From contig NZ_JAUSUB010000001.1 in NCBI RefSeq assembly GCF_030813235.1, positions 124,001 through 188,000 of the forward strand: 64,000 nucleotides of DNA, in the 5' to 3' direction. Both the position numbers and the translations under genes were made by a program. The stretch is from Cytobacillus purgationiresistens. GTDB taxonomy: Bacteria > Bacillota > Bacilli > Bacillales > Cytobacillaceae. The notes below the pieces were generated by a model. It was not told where the DNA came from, did not search any database, and saw only the letters and a program-made list of their open reading frames with translations. Of the stretch, positions 19,334 to 28,899 are shown piece by piece (the first letter of the stretch is position 1; each line of letters begins with the position of its first letter).

Positions 19334-20587
19334 ATGAGTCTAAAGAATTATACGTTGCGGACATTACTCGTGGTCATTCCTTGCGTGGTACTTGCAGGTA
19401 TTGGGATTTGCTTAGGGAATGGAATTAGCGGAAAGGCCTTTTGGATTAGTAATATAATCATCGTAATTATTGGTTGTTTAATTGGCTTTCTTTCCTCAGT
19501 AATAAACTATCGAAGGTTCATTTTGCCAATCGCAAAAATAAACAGTACGCTGAATCACTTGGCAGATGGAGATATGACTCAAAGAATAGATGAAAACAAG
19601 GTTGGGGAGTTAAAGTCAATTGCTTCAACTATCAATCATACAGTAGATACATGGAATGAGGTATTACAGAATGTTGTCAAAGCAACAATTGATGTGAATA
19701 CATATGCTAATCAGTTATCGACTGGTGCCATGCAGACAGATATAGCGATTGGGCAAATTACTGAAGCAATAGAGGATATGGCGACGGGAGCGGAAATGCA
19801 AGCAAAAGGAGCACTAGGTAATTCTGACATAATGAAAAGAATGTCGGCGAATTTATTAAATGTGGTAAACCATGCAAATGTTGTAGGCGATAAATTAGAT
19901 CAATCACTTGGAAAAGCGAATAATGGATCAGAGTTAATATTAAATGCTGGCAGACAAATGGATGAGATAAACAACAATTTCCATCACCTCTCAACTAATG
20001 TCAAAGAGCTTGGCCATCGATCGAATGAGATTGGTAAAATTGTTGAAGTGATCAATGCGATAGCCGCACAAACAAATTTGCTGGCAATAAATGCAGCAAT
20101 TGAAGCTGCTAGAGCAGGTGACCAAGGAAAAGGCTTTGCAGTAGTGGCAAATGAAGTAAGGAAATTAGCAGAACAATCAGCCCAATCGACTTTACAAATT
20201 AGCCAATTGATTACACATATACAAGAAGAAACAACAGAAGTGGTTGAATCTATGGAGCTATTATTCACTGAGGTTCAAGAGGGTAAAGATTCTACCTATA
20301 AAGCAGGAGAGTCATTTTCTCAGATTCGTGAAGCTGTAGAAGAAGTAACTCTTCAAATGAAAGAGGTTTCAATAGCTATCAATCATATTTCTGCTGGCTC
20401 TGATGAAGTGCTCGTCTCCATTCTAGATATGTCGACAATTACGAACGATTCAGTTAGGTCGTCACAGAATGTACATGCTTCTACTGAAGAACAGCATGCT
20501 TCAATTGAGGAAGTAACACAATCTGCCGAGCAATTAATATCCATGGCAGACAAGTTAAGAAGCTTAGTTGAAAAGTTTAAACTATAA
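19334..20587 (+). CDS. Methyl-accepting chemotaxis protein without an external sensor domain
   Basis: A 417-residue chemoreceptor. Two transmembrane segments (about residues 10-30 and 36-56) are joined by only a few residues, so there is no periplasm-like sensor domain. A HAMP domain follows (about 57-110, [26 protein letters not shown]), then the long signalling coiled coil with its conserved tip around residues 237-285 ([40 protein letters not shown]). It would signal to CheA/CheW. It may sense membrane state or work with another protein. Single gene with its own terminator. Confidence 0.88.
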   Translation: MSLKNYTLRTLLVVIPCVVLAGIGICLGNGISGKAFWISNIIIVIIGCLIGFLSSVINYRRFILPIAKINSTLNHLADGDMTQRIDENKVGELKSIASTINHTVDTWNEVLQNVVKATIDVNTYANQLSTGAMQTDIAIGQITEAIEDMATGAEMQAKGALGNSDIMKRMSANLLNVVNHANVVGDKLDQSLGKANNGSELILNAGRQMDEINNNFHHLSTNVKELGHRSNEIGKIVEVINAIAAQTNLLAINAAIEAARAGDQGKGFAVVANEVRKLAEQSAQSTLQISQLITHIQEETTEVVESMELLFTEVQEGKDSTYKAGESFSQIREAVEEVTLQMKEVSIAINHISAGSDEVLVSILDMSTITNDSVRSSQNVHASTEEQHASIEEVTQSAEQLISMADKLRSLVEKFKL

Positions 20588-20616
20588 GAAAAGCCTCATT
20601 TAATTGAGGCTTTTTC
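20588..20616. terminator. Bidirectional terminator
   Basis: AAAAGCCTCA pairs with TGAGGCTTTT across TTTAAT. It overlaps the last codons of the convergent YhhN-family gene. Confidence 0.85.
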
Positions 20617-21276
20617 TTCAATTAATCCCATATTATAAGGCTCGGAAATGAAAAAATTCTTCAAACTATAGGCGATTAAGAACTGGGCAGAATAGTAAGT
20701 AATCATAATTAACTCTCCTGAATAAATAATCTGTTCAACAAATTTATTCCATGCAAGAATAGAATCTGATATCACAAACAAACCGCTTCCAATCATTGCT
20801 GCTACATTGCCACTCATGACAGCTGACCAGAACATTAATGAAATCGCTATGATATATACAATCACCGGGATCATTAAAGCTGTTTGTTGATTGGTTTGCA
20901 GCGCTTCCACTAATTGACTGCCCATCACAAAACCATAGATCGCAATAGGGATAATGGTTAGTGCACGCGGCCAAGAGAACTTCCATTGTGTAAAAAAGCC
21001 GACAGTATAAAAAATATGTCCAATGAGAAAAGCAGTGAGCCCTACAACAAACCATATCAATAGCCCATCTCCAAGCATACAGAAAAATAAACCTAATAGC
21101 AGAATTGCTGACAGCTTTTGCTTATCTTTCGGTTTGATTAAATAAGCATAAAAAATGATTAAGAGCATCGGGATTAACTTGAATAAAATTTTTACTCCCT
21201 GGGGTTGAGCAGGGACGACAAATATATAGATGATTCCCATCATTAGTATCAGATAAGGCAGCCACTTTTCCTTCAT
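20596..21276 (-). CDS. YhhN family membrane protein (lysoplasmalogenase-like)
   Basis: A 226-residue membrane protein with about eight hydrophobic segments. It matches the YhhN/TMEM86 family, in which the vertebrate members hydrolyse lysoplasmalogen vinyl ethers; the family blocks LGDGLLIW and GSGLFVISDSILAWNKF, with conserved aspartates in the membrane, are present. I choose the ATG at 21276, nine bases after GGAG, instead of the ATG at 21285 that touches it. The bacterial role is not established. The gene is divergent from an aldehyde dehydrogenase gene. Confidence 0.8.
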   Translation of the reverse strand: MKEKWLPYLILMMGIIYIFVVPAQPQGVKILFKLIPMLLIIFYAYLIKPKDKQKLSAILLLGLFFCMLGDGLLIWFVVGLTAFLIGHIFYTVGFFTQWKFSWPRALTIIPIAIYGFVMGSQLVEALQTNQQTALMIPVIVYIIAISLMFWSAVMSGNVAAMIGSGLFVISDSILAWNKFVEQIIYSGELIMITYYSAQFLIAYSLKNFFISEPYNMGLIEEKASIK

Positions 21277-21428
21277 TTTAATCATCTCCTTCAGTACTAA
21301 ATTATTCCAGTCTGTCGCTGCAGATTCCTGCTTGCACTAGAATAAAATATATACAGGCAAAAACATGCCATCTCTTGCTGCAAAATGCTATTATTAGGCA
21401 ACACACTCATTTTATGGAGGCCCTCCAA

Positions 21429-22796
21429 ATGGAAAATTATCATGAATTAATTCAAAAGCAGCGTGATTACTTTGCAAAAGGAGAGACAAAGGACGTTTCT
21501 TTCCGGGTAAATGCATTGGAAAAGCTACAGAAAATGGTCAAAACGAATGAACAAGATATTATGAATGCATTAAAGGAAGATCTAAATAAATCAGAATTCG
21601 ATTCGTATTTAACAGAAATTGCTGTGCTATTAGAGGAAATAAAGTTTACTTTAAAAAATATCAATAAGTGGGCGAAGCCTCGGCGCGTCAAGTCATCTGT
21701 TCCTACATTGGGTTCGAAAAGCTTTATTTATCCAGAACCATATGGCGTCTCGCTAATCATTGCCCCGTGGAATTATCCATTTCAATTGGCGATAGCCCCT
21801 TTAATCGGAAGCATGGCTGCAGGAAATACGGCCATTATGAAGCCTTCTGAGTTAACGCCTAATACTTCGGAGTTAATCGCGAAATTAATCAAGAGTTATT
21901 TTTCTGAAGAGTATATTTCAGTCGTCGAGGGTGGCGTGGAAACCAGTGAAGCATTATTAGCAGAGAAATGGGATCATATTTTTTTCACAGGGAGCGTACC
22001 AGTTGGCAGAAAAATCATGCAGGCAGCAGCTGACAAGCTTACCCCAGTCACATTGGAGCTCGGTGGAAAAAGCCCTGCTATTATTCATGAGGACGCTCAT
22101 TTAACACATGCAGCAAAAAGGCTTGTATGGGGGAAATTCCTAAATGCTGGGCAGACTTGTGTAGCGCCAGACTATGCTTATATTCATAGCAGTGTTAAAG
22201 AAAAATTTATTAAAGAAGCTAAAAAAGCGATAGAAGACTTATTCACGAGCGATCCCATTGCTTCAGGCAATTTCACTAAAATTGTCAGTGAAAAGCACTT
22301 TAACCGGTTAATCAGCTTTCTTGATAATGGCGATCTTGCTTTTGGAGGCACAATCGATGTAGAAAAGCTGATGATTGAACCAACGATACTACATGAGGTT
22401 ACTTGGAATGATCCAATCATGGAGGATGAAATCTTCGGACCGATCTTGCCAATTATGGAATATAAAGATCTGGATGAAATCATTTTTAAAATAAACGAGC
22501 GACCCAAGCCGCTCGCATTATATTTATTTACAGAAAGTGAGAAGGTACAGAAGGAAGTATTGACACATATCTCATTCGGTGGCGGCTGTATTAATGACAC
22601 TGTATTGCATTTAAGCTCACCGCATCTTCCATTCGGAGGGGTCGGGGAAAGTGGAATGGGTGCTTACCATGGGAAAGGCAGTTTTGATGTATTCTCTCAT
22701 GAGAAAAGTATGCTTAAGCAATCAACCAAATTTGATTTGCCGTTCAGATATCCTTCACAAAATGCATTGAAAACAATCAAGCGGTTTATTAAATAG
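21429..22796 (+). CDS. Class 3-type aldehyde dehydrogenase (YwdH-like)
   Basis: A 455-residue NAD(P)-dependent aldehyde dehydrogenase of the short class 3 type, like B. subtilis YwdH. Catalytic Cys244 is in NAGQTCVAPDY and the general-base Glu210 in LELGGKSPA; IIAPWNYPFQLAIAPLIG forms the cofactor site. ATG 21429 follows GGAGG by eight bases; the frame extends upstream to 21375 but without a binding site. The binding site lies in the palindrome TGGAGGCCCTCCA, which might fold over it. Likely substrates are fatty or other hydrophobic aldehydes. Confidence 0.88.
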   Translation: MENYHELIQKQRDYFAKGETKDVSFRVNALEKLQKMVKTNEQDIMNALKEDLNKSEFDSYLTEIAVLLEEIKFTLKNINKWAKPRRVKSSVPTLGSKSFIYPEPYGVSLIIAPWNYPFQLAIAPLIGSMAAGNTAIMKPSELTPNTSELIAKLIKSYFSEEYISVVEGGVETSEALLAEKWDHIFFTGSVPVGRKIMQAAADKLTPVTLELGGKSPAIIHEDAHLTHAAKRLVWGKFLNAGQTCVAPDYAYIHSSVKEKFIKEAKKAIEDLFTSDPIASGNFTKIVSEKHFNRLISFLDNGDLAFGGTIDVEKLMIEPTILHEVTWNDPIMEDEIFGPILPIMEYKDLDEIIFKINERPKPLALYLFTESEKVQKEVLTHISFGGGCINDTVLHLSSPHLPFGGVGESGMGAYHGKGSFDVFSHEKSMLKQSTKFDLPFRYPSQNALKTIKRFIK

Positions 22797-22834
22797 GCTC
22801 TGTTTAACTTTATTGTTGATTCTACTTCAAATTT

Positions 22835-22871
22835 AAAGCGTATCCGGGATTTATGGACACGCTTTGTTTTA
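22835..22871 (+). terminator. Terminator after aldehyde dehydrogenase
   Basis: AAAGCGTATCC pairs with GGACACGCTTT with one mismatch, followed by GTTTT. Confidence 0.7.
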
Positions 22872-23027
22872 CGTGAGGGGATTTTTTACATAAAGCCCTC
22901 GATTATTTTGAATGCACTTTTTTAAAACATTCACAAACCATTAACATAGTTTTTCTTTTTTAACAAAATGGGGGAGTTAAATAAAGAAGAAATGATAAAT
23001 ACTTATAGCTTAAATTAAATTTAGGAC

Positions 23028-23384
23028 GTGATTAAAACGGATAAAAGATTATTGGTAATATATGAAGAATGGGAAGTAAAATTAGATAAGGACGAGTGGT
23101 ATTTCAGTAATTCTTTTGCAGCAATTGCTAAGGGAATGACTTCTGAAGAAGCTTTTAATTATATTCCAAATGTCATTGGGGTTTTATTTAAGTTAGACGA
23201 TGATTATTTGGTATGGGAAAGCATATATTTTTTAATTGAATTGTATAGCATTGCTGACACTACTCAGATACACCCAATTCTTGAAAGCAATTGGTCTCTA
23301 TTAACAAATCATATTAAGAAATTTAATGATTCATATGCTACTCCTTTTAAAGAACTTAAAGATCACCTTAGAATAAAAAAGTAA
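23028..23384 (+). CDS. Small acidic protein of unknown function
   Basis: A 118-residue soluble acidic protein, probably all helical, beginning at GTG 23028 with only a weak upstream GGA. It contains LLVIYEEWEVKLDKDEWYFSNS and a regular pattern of leucines and aromatics suggestive of HEAT-like or immunity-protein-type helices. I do not recognise a named family. No toxin gene lies beside it. The composition and length look like a real protein, but start and function are uncertain. Confidence 0.55.
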   Translation: MIKTDKRLLVIYEEWEVKLDKDEWYFSNSFAAIAKGMTSEEAFNYIPNVIGVLFKLDDDYLVWESIYFLIELYSIADTTQIHPILESNWSLLTNHIKKFNDSYATPFKELKDHLRIKK

Positions 23385-23629
23385 GAGTATAACCTTGCTG
23401 GTCTATTTGGGTTGTTGTGCCAGGAGGGATGGTATGGAAGAAGGTTCTTTAAGAAAGGAACTTAGAATTAGATGTAAATGGAAGTAGAGGCAGCATGATC
23501 GACATCCAGTTTATGGAAAGGTTGAACGAAGGAATGTAGGAGCATAGACTATGTGAGACTTGGGAGGAACCGCATATTCATAAAACTTTTTGGAACGAAT
23601 GTTCGAAGTGCTCAAATAAAACAGTGCCA

Positions 23630-23668
23630 ATAAATAAAGCTTGATCCCTTTCGATGAGGATCAAGCTC
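23630..23668 (-). terminator. Terminator of the trhA gene
   Basis: AGCTTGATCC pairs with GGATCAAGCT across a ten-base loop; on the minus strand it is followed by a T-rich run. Confidence 0.75.
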
Positions 23669-23680
23669 TATTTGGTTTGA

Positions 23681-24328
23681 TTAGAGTACATATATAAACA
23701 CACTAAGGAAATGACTGGTTGTACCAAGCATAATAAAAATATGAAAGATTTCATGGAAACCTACTTCTTGAAACTCTAAGAATTTCGGTTTAATTGCATA
23801 AATAACGCCGCCAATCGTGTAAAAAACCCCACCAAGCAGCAATAACAGCAGTCCCCCAATACTTAATGTATTGCTTAATGGTGAGAAAGCAAAAACAATC
23901 ACCCAGCCAAGCGCTATGTAGAGGGCAGTTGACAGCCATCTTGGGCAATTAAACCAAACCATCTTAAAAACGACGCCTAAGATCGCCGTAATGCTAACGA
24001 ATGCGAAGATTGCCCAGCCAACCGCGCCATCCATGCTTATTAAGCAAAAGGGAGCATACGACCCTGCAATTAAAACAAAGATCATAGAATGATCAATTTT
24101 TCTTAAAAACGCAATAACCTTATCTTTAGCAATGACCATATGATAGGTTGCCGAAGCAGTGTATAAAAGAATCATACTCATTCCAAACATTATAACAGAT
24201 GTAATAGCAACAGCAGATGCAGTGGTAAGTGATGCTTTGATGACCATGGCGAGCAAGGCGATGAATGAGAGAATCGCACCTGCAAAATGTGTCAGACCAT
24301 TAATCGGTTCTCGAATATAGGTTGTCAT
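23681..24328 (-). CDS. trhA: Hemolysin III / PAQR-family membrane protein TrhA
   Basis: A 215-residue membrane protein with seven helices, matching the hemolysin III (YplQ/TrhA) branch of the PAQR family. The three metal-binding histidine sites are visible: ATYHMV in helix 2, RKIDHSMIFVLIAGSY, and HEIFHIFIMLGT near the end. Bacterial TrhA is reported to help membrane fluidity homeostasis in B. subtilis. ATG 24328 follows AAGGGGGAA. Single gene, divergent from a DUF1836 gene. Confidence 0.88.
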   Translation of the reverse strand: MTTYIREPINGLTHFAGAILSFIALLAMVIKASLTTASAVAITSVIMFGMSMILLYTASATYHMVIAKDKVIAFLRKIDHSMIFVLIAGSYAPFCLISMDGAVGWAIFAFVSITAILGVVFKMVWFNCPRWLSTALYIALGWVIVFAFSPLSNTLSIGGLLLLLLGGVFYTIGGVIYAIKPKFLEFQEVGFHEIFHIFIMLGTTSHFLSVFIYVL

Positions 24329-24472
24329 TTGTTATTTCCCCCTTGATACTCCAATATATAGTTTTAATAACTACTTGTAATGATATACTTGTTTTATAAT
24401 GTAGTCAACATTTACACATCATCGATTTTCAAGTAAAATTAAACTAATCTATAAAAAGGTAGAGGTTTTGTT

Positions 24473-25039
24473 ATGAATGAATTATTAGAAGAATTAGGGC
24501 TAAGAAATCAAATTACGATAGAAGATATTCCAGAGATAGATTTGTATATGGACCAAGTCATTCAACTATTCGAGAAAAAGTTCAACGATTCGAAGCGTAA
24601 TGATGAGGAAAAGCTGCTAACGAAAACAATGATAAACAACTATGCAAAAGGAAAGCTGTTCTTTCCCATTAAAAATAAGAAATATTCAAAAGAACATATC
24701 ATCCTCATTAGCTTGATCTACCAGTTAAAAGGAGCGTTATCCATTAATGACATTAAACAAACACTGGATGGCGTGAATAATCGAATCACAGGTGGTCTCA
24801 TGGAATTAGATGAGTTTTATAATGGATATTTAGATATAGTTGATAAAAATGTAACTGGTTTTAAAGAAGAGGTTGAAAAGAAGAGCAACGATGTAAATAA
24901 GGAACTGGAAAGCTTGCATGCAGAAGAAGATAAAGAACTTGAACAAATCCTACTTATTGCATCTTTAGTCAATATGAGCAATCTTTATCGACGGACAGCC
25001 GAGAAGATGATTGATGCGTTGGGATCAAAAGAAAAATGA
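24473..25039 (+). CDS. DUF1836 family protein (YkrK-like)
   Basis: A 188-residue cytoplasmic protein. Residues about 15-100 match DUF1836, which resembles a MerR-like helix-turn-helix: IPEIDLYMDQVIQLFE, LTKTMINNYAK and KKYSKEHIILISLIYQLK. The rest is a charged helix. A role in DNA binding is likely by family resemblance, but no target is known. It starts at ATG 24473. The gene is followed after 67 bases by paiB and may be transcribed with it. Confidence 0.8.
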   Translation: MNELLEELGLRNQITIEDIPEIDLYMDQVIQLFEKKFNDSKRNDEEKLLTKTMINNYAKGKLFFPIKNKKYSKEHIILISLIYQLKGALSINDIKQTLDGVNNRITGGLMELDEFYNGYLDIVDKNVTGFKEEVEKKSNDVNKELESLHAEEDKELEQILLIASLVNMSNLYRRTAEKMIDALGSKEK

Positions 25040-25106
25040 GGGGCAGGCAAATGATTGTCCCTGCTCTCGAGGTAAAAAAAACTGAATGTTGAAAAAGGTG
25101 ATGACG

Positions 25107-25754
25107 ATGTATACTCCTAAACCATTTATGATGGATGATAAAAAAGAGCAGTTTGATTTAATTAAAATGAACAGCTTTGCAATTTTATTTTCTCAGGAAG
25201 AGAATGGTCCAATGGCAACTCATTTACCCTTTTATCTGGAGGAAAGATCTGGCCAAGCGGATGTATTATTAGGCCATTTTGGCAAACAGAATCCACATTG
25301 GCAACATCTAAACAATGAAGAAGTGCTTGTTGTATTTAACGGCCCGCATGCTTATATTTCTCCGACGTGGTATAAAGATGAAAAAAGTGTGCCAACATGG
25401 AATTACACAGCTGTTCATGTTTATGGAAAAGTGAGATTAATAGAAGATAAGAATGAACTAGTAGACCTGCTGAAGAAATCGATTGAATTTAATGAAGCGC
25501 AGTTCGATGCTCCTTGGCAGGCTGACTTTGATGAAAAGTTTATCAACGGATTAATGAATGGCATCGTTGGCATTGAAATAGCGATCCAAAAAATAGAAGG
25601 AAAGAAGAAGCTAAATCAAAACCATTCCACACAAAAACAGCAAAAAGCCATTAAGGGCTTAAGGAATAGTCAGCAATATGATGCAGGGAAAATAGCTGAT
25701 TTAATGGAAGCTAATATTAAGGAAATTGAAGATAGGCAAAAACATTTGAAGTAG
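25107..25754 (+). CDS. paiB: FMN-binding negative regulator PaiB-like
   Basis: A 215-residue protein of the PaiB family with a split-barrel flavin-binding fold. Recognisable blocks are MYTPKPF at the start, NSFAILFSQEENGPMATHLPF, and HAYISPTWYKDEKSVPTWNYTAVHVYG. I choose ATG 25107 (MYTPK) after AAAGGTG, because PaiB proteins begin MY-PK; upstream in-frame codons would add seven residues. In B. subtilis PaiB is linked to repression of sporulation and degradative enzymes, together with PaiA, but no paiA is next to it here. Confidence 0.85.
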   Translation: MYTPKPFMMDDKKEQFDLIKMNSFAILFSQEENGPMATHLPFYLEERSGQADVLLGHFGKQNPHWQHLNNEEVLVVFNGPHAYISPTWYKDEKSVPTWNYTAVHVYGKVRLIEDKNELVDLLKKSIEFNEAQFDAPWQADFDEKFINGLMNGIVGIEIAIQKIEGKKKLNQNHSTQKQQKAIKGLRNSQQYDAGKIADLMEANIKEIEDRQKHLK

Positions 25755-25822
25755 AAGGTTTATTTATCCAAATTTCAAAATCCAAAGTTCTAATAGTGGA
25801 AAACTCGAGGCGGTGTTTTTAA

Positions 25823-26098
25823 GTGGGCTTATCTTTTCAAAAAAGCGAAAAGAAGAGTATGACTTCCATAAATTTTTTAAGAACTTTAATAATTATAGCT
25901 ACGGTGCTTTTATTGGGATTGGCAATAATGAATCATATGGACTTTTTCTACATTAAATATATTTTTATCTTATCAGGATTCAGCTCCCTTGTAAGTGGGT
26001 TAGAAAGTCTATATTTAAGGGAGAGAAAAGGCATTTATCTTGTTGAATTGAGTCTGGCCATGATATGGTTTTACGCTGGATTTATTCTTTGGCAATAA
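25823..26098 (+). CDS. Small membrane protein of unknown function
   Basis: A 91-residue protein with three hydrophobic segments (about residues 17-36, 42-60 and 72-90). GTG 25823 follows GAGGCGGTG at a suitable distance. I do not recognise a family. It lies after paiB in the same direction and before a GC-rich intergenic repeat. Confidence 0.55.
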   Translation: MGLSFQKSEKKSMTSINFLRTLIIIATVLLLGLAIMNHMDFFYIKYIFILSGFSSLVSGLESLYLRERKGIYLVELSLAMIWFYAGFILWQ

Positions 26099-26192
26099 TC
26101 ATTTATGGAGCTCTATTATTAAAAGGCACTTTTCTAAAAGATTGTTGTTTTTTCATAGGTTTTGATAAGACATTGATAAAAAAGTTGATTGG

Positions 26193-26310
26193 AACGGGTG
26201 TGCGAGACTCCTGCGGGAGCAGCGGGACAGGTGAGACCCCGCAGTGAAGCGGACGAGGACGATCAAAGCCCGCCCCGCGGAAAGCGAGCACCTGGAGAAG
26301 AAATCAAACC
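26193..26310. repeat. GC-rich Bacillaceae-type intergenic repeat element
   Basis: Starting near GGGTGTGCGAGACTCCTGC and ending near CGAGCACCTGGAG, this stretch is much more GC-rich than its surroundings and contains several dyads (CTCCTGCGGGAG, GCGGGACAGGTGAGACCCCGC). From memory, near-identical elements are scattered in intergenic DNA of many Bacillaceae; they are not coding. Short ORFs crossing it on both strands are by-products. Confidence 0.7.
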
Positions 26311-26352
26311 CTACCTGCGAAAAGCAACAAGGTATATTGAAAACAGCCTATT

Positions 26353-26390
26353 AAAAAAAGAGATTGGGCATGAAACCAATCTCTTTTTTG
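26353..26390. terminator. Bidirectional terminator
   Basis: AAAAAGAGATTGG pairs with CCAATCTCTTTTT across an eight-base loop, between the repeat element and the convergent oxidoreductase gene. Confidence 0.85.
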
Positions 26391-26406
26391 TTCAAGCCAT
26401 ATGTGA

Positions 26407-27429
26407 TTAGTTTTGTAAATCCTTCATGATATCAGCAACGATTTCATATGAGCGCAAACGCTCCTGATGATCATAAATTTGACCATTGACAATCACTTCA
26501 TTTGCTCCTGTTTCTGCAATGAAATCTGCAAGTTTTTCTTTTACTTTGTCGCGGCCGCCGATAATGGATGATCCAAGCTGCTGCTGGAGCATGGCTTTTT
26601 CATGTGGGCTCCATAGCTCATCCATATTTTTTACAGGCGGTTTTAAACCATCTCTCTTATTGCGAATCATGCCTAAGAATGATTGTTGCATGGAGGTAGC
26701 TAAATAGGCGGCTTGTTCATCTGTATCAGCTGCGATTACATTCATGCCGACCATTATATATGGTTCACTTAATACCTCAGAAGGTTTGAAGCTGCGACGA
26801 TATAGGTCAATGGCTGGCAATGTATTATCTGGAGAAAAATGGCTTGCGAATGAAAATGGGAGGCCAAGCTCTCCAGCTAATTGAGCACTATAACCGCTGG
26901 AACCTAATAACCAAATTGGTACATCTAAGCCTTCTCCCGGTATGGCGCGGACAGGCAGTGCATGTTCAGATCTTGAAGGGTCAAAGTATGTCCGCAGCTC
27001 TTCTAATTGTTCCGGAAAGTCCTGTGCGTCTGTCCTTCTAGTTCTTCTCAAAGCCATAGCAGTCAATTGATCGGTTCCTGGCGCGCGTCCGAGTCCTAGA
27101 TCGATTCTTCCAGGGAACAAGGATTCCAATGTCCCGAATTGTTCAGCAATAACTAAGGAGGAGTGGTTAGGAAGCATGACACCGCCTGAACCTACACGAA
27201 TCGTCGAAGTTCCAGCTGCAACATGCCCGATGGCTACTGAAGTCGCTGAACTCGCGATGCCAGGCATATTATGATGCTCAGCCAGCCAGAAGCGGGTATA
27301 ACCCCATTTTTCCGCGTGACGGCCGAGGTCGAGTGTATTTTGTAAAGATTGAGCAGGTGAACCGCCCTCTATGATTGGTGATAAATCCAAAACGGAATAT
27401 TTCACATCGGATGTTGACATTTTCATCAT
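26407..27429 (-). CDS. LLM-class flavin-dependent oxidoreductase (MsnO8/YceB type)
   Basis: A 340-residue luciferase-like protein of the group that includes B. subtilis YceB and E. coli YhbW. Diagnostic parts are [39 protein letters not shown] and [16 protein letters not shown]. These enzymes use reduced flavin and oxygen; the physiological substrate is not known. The start is uncertain: ATGs at 27429, 27426 and 27420 share one weak AAGAAGA site. Single gene. Confidence 0.85.
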   Translation of the reverse strand: MMKMSTSDVKYSVLDLSPIIEGGSPAQSLQNTLDLGRHAEKWGYTRFWLAEHHNMPGIASSATSVAIGHVAAGTSTIRVGSGGVMLPNHSSLVIAEQFGTLESLFPGRIDLGLGRAPGTDQLTAMALRRTRRTDAQDFPEQLEELRTYFDPSRSEHALPVRAIPGEGLDVPIWLLGSSGYSAQLAGELGLPFSFASHFSPDNTLPAIDLYRRSFKPSEVLSEPYIMVGMNVIAADTDEQAAYLATSMQQSFLGMIRNKRDGLKPPVKNMDELWSPHEKAMLQQQLGSSIIGGRDKVKEKLADFIAETGANEVIVNGQIYDHQERLRSYEIVADIMKDLQN

Positions 27430-27564
27430 CTTCTTTCTTCAAGATTTCTCAAGTTCTCATTACTTTATCTATTTTAGCAATTATCTGGTCTGTTTTAAAA
27501 TGATTAGCTTGTTAACTAATTTAATCTTAAAACGGGGGACTATTTTAAGCAGTTAAATCTAATT

Positions 27565-27592
27565 AGAAAAAGCGGAGAGCATCTCTCCGCTT
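27565..27592 (-). terminator. Terminator of the CAP-domain gene
   Basis: AGCGGAGAG pairs with CTCTCCGCT; on the minus strand it is followed by TTTTTC. It touches the stop codon. Confidence 0.8.
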
Positions 27593-28727
27593 ACTTCGTA
27601 TAGAAGTTTTCAGTAAAGTAGGGCTGTCCATCAGCATTAAATGCCACGCCAACTCCTAATAATTGATAGTCTTGTTTAAGGATGTTTTTCCTGTGGCCTT
27701 CCGAATTCATTAGACCTTCATGAGCAAAAATACTGCTGAATTGTCCATATGCTAGATTTTCACCAGCTACTCTGAAGAAAATATCATCAGCCTTCATTCG
27801 ATCAAAAGGTGTTTCGCCTTTAAGGTTGTTATGATTAAAGTAATTATTTTCAGCCATGTCTGCACTATGGTCACGCGCCGTTTCTCTTACAGTATCATCC
27901 CAGGTTAAAGTTGGAATCTGGTGATTCACACGGTCTGCATTAGTTAGGTCGAATAATTGATACTCAAAGCCTTCCTTTAGTTGCTTGTTGGGATTACCAT
28001 AAAAACCTGATTTATTTTGTTCCATTCCTTCTGAAATGATTTGCATGGATGTCACAGTATTTTCAGTGTGGACATCATAAAATAAAGTAACATAGCTGCC
28101 ATCCAATTCAAATACATCATAATCGCTATTCTCTGCGAATTGGTAATGGGTTAGACCTTTGCGGATACTGGAAAGCGGCTTGCCGAGGACTTCGTCTACA
28201 CTGCCTTTACTCAGTCCATATTCAATCCCGTTGCTTGAAGAGATTAGATCCTGATTCGTGTATAAACCATTTACTCTTTCATTGTCATCATAAGCGACCA
28301 TTATGAAGTTATGATAGTTTTCATGATAGGTATACCACTCAGTTCCATATTCATTTTGTGTGGTTCTTTGTGGCTGTCCAAGAGATTGTTCAACCTTACT
28401 TCGATCATCGCCAATTTCAACATTTAATATGGAGAACGATTGCTCATCTGGTGTAGTTAATTCAGGCTTTTCAACAGTTTCTACTTCATTTTGCTCAGAA
28501 GGGATACCTTTGATCCAATTTTCGGCATCCATCACTAGCTGATTGACACCTGAAGATATGGATTGAATAACCGAGTTGAAATCAGTATCATCCTTGAACG
28601 CAAGCAAATCGCTTTTTAACTGTTCGAAGGAGGTTCCTTCCGCTTTTTCATCTATTCGTTCGCTAATGCTAGGCCAAGAAATATAAACGACAAACATCAA
28701 TAATCCTAATAGAAGTATCTTTCTCAA
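27591..28727 (-). CDS. Membrane-anchored CAP/SCP-domain protein (YlbC-like)
   Basis: A 378-residue protein with an N-terminal membrane anchor or signal (LLLGLLMFVVYISW), a linker, a CAP-associated domain (about residues 95-235) and a C-terminal CAP domain (about 255-376) with the blocks VNHQIPTLTWDDTVRETARDHSADMA, split by position here, and GENLAYGQ and NSEGHRKNIL. The layout matches B. subtilis YlbC. CAP proteins are secreted, and the bacterial role is unknown. It starts with TTG 28727 after AAAGGA. Single gene, divergent from speD. Confidence 0.86.
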   Translation of the reverse strand: MRKILLLGLLMFVVYISWPSISERIDEKAEGTSFEQLKSDLLAFKDDTDFNSVIQSISSGVNQLVMDAENWIKGIPSEQNEVETVEKPELTTPDEQSFSILNVEIGDDRSKVEQSLGQPQRTTQNEYGTEWYTYHENYHNFIMVAYDDNERVNGLYTNQDLISSSNGIEYGLSKGSVDEVLGKPLSSIRKGLTHYQFAENSDYDVFELDGSYVTLFYDVHTENTVTSMQIISEGMEQNKSGFYGNPNKQLKEGFEYQLFDLTNADRVNHQIPTLTWDDTVRETARDHSADMAENNYFNHNNLKGETPFDRMKADDIFFRVAGENLAYGQFSSIFAHEGLMNSEGHRKNILKQDYQLLGVGVAFNADGQPYFTENFYTK

Positions 28728-28899
28728 TGGTTGATTCCTTTCGTCTCATTATATACTCTTTATTTCCTATATTATAGGGTTCGTAAACCTATAGAAACAA
28801 ACCAAAAGACTTATCCTATTTTATCCATTAAGAAATGGAACTTGTTTTTTTATAAAAAAGGGAGGGTATGATAAGAGAAGACTGCTGAAGGGAGAGTTC

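Noticed and set aside
26065..26410. Three short ORFs across the GC-rich repeat
   Set aside because: They lie in different frames and strands over a known type of non-coding repeat and lack start signals.
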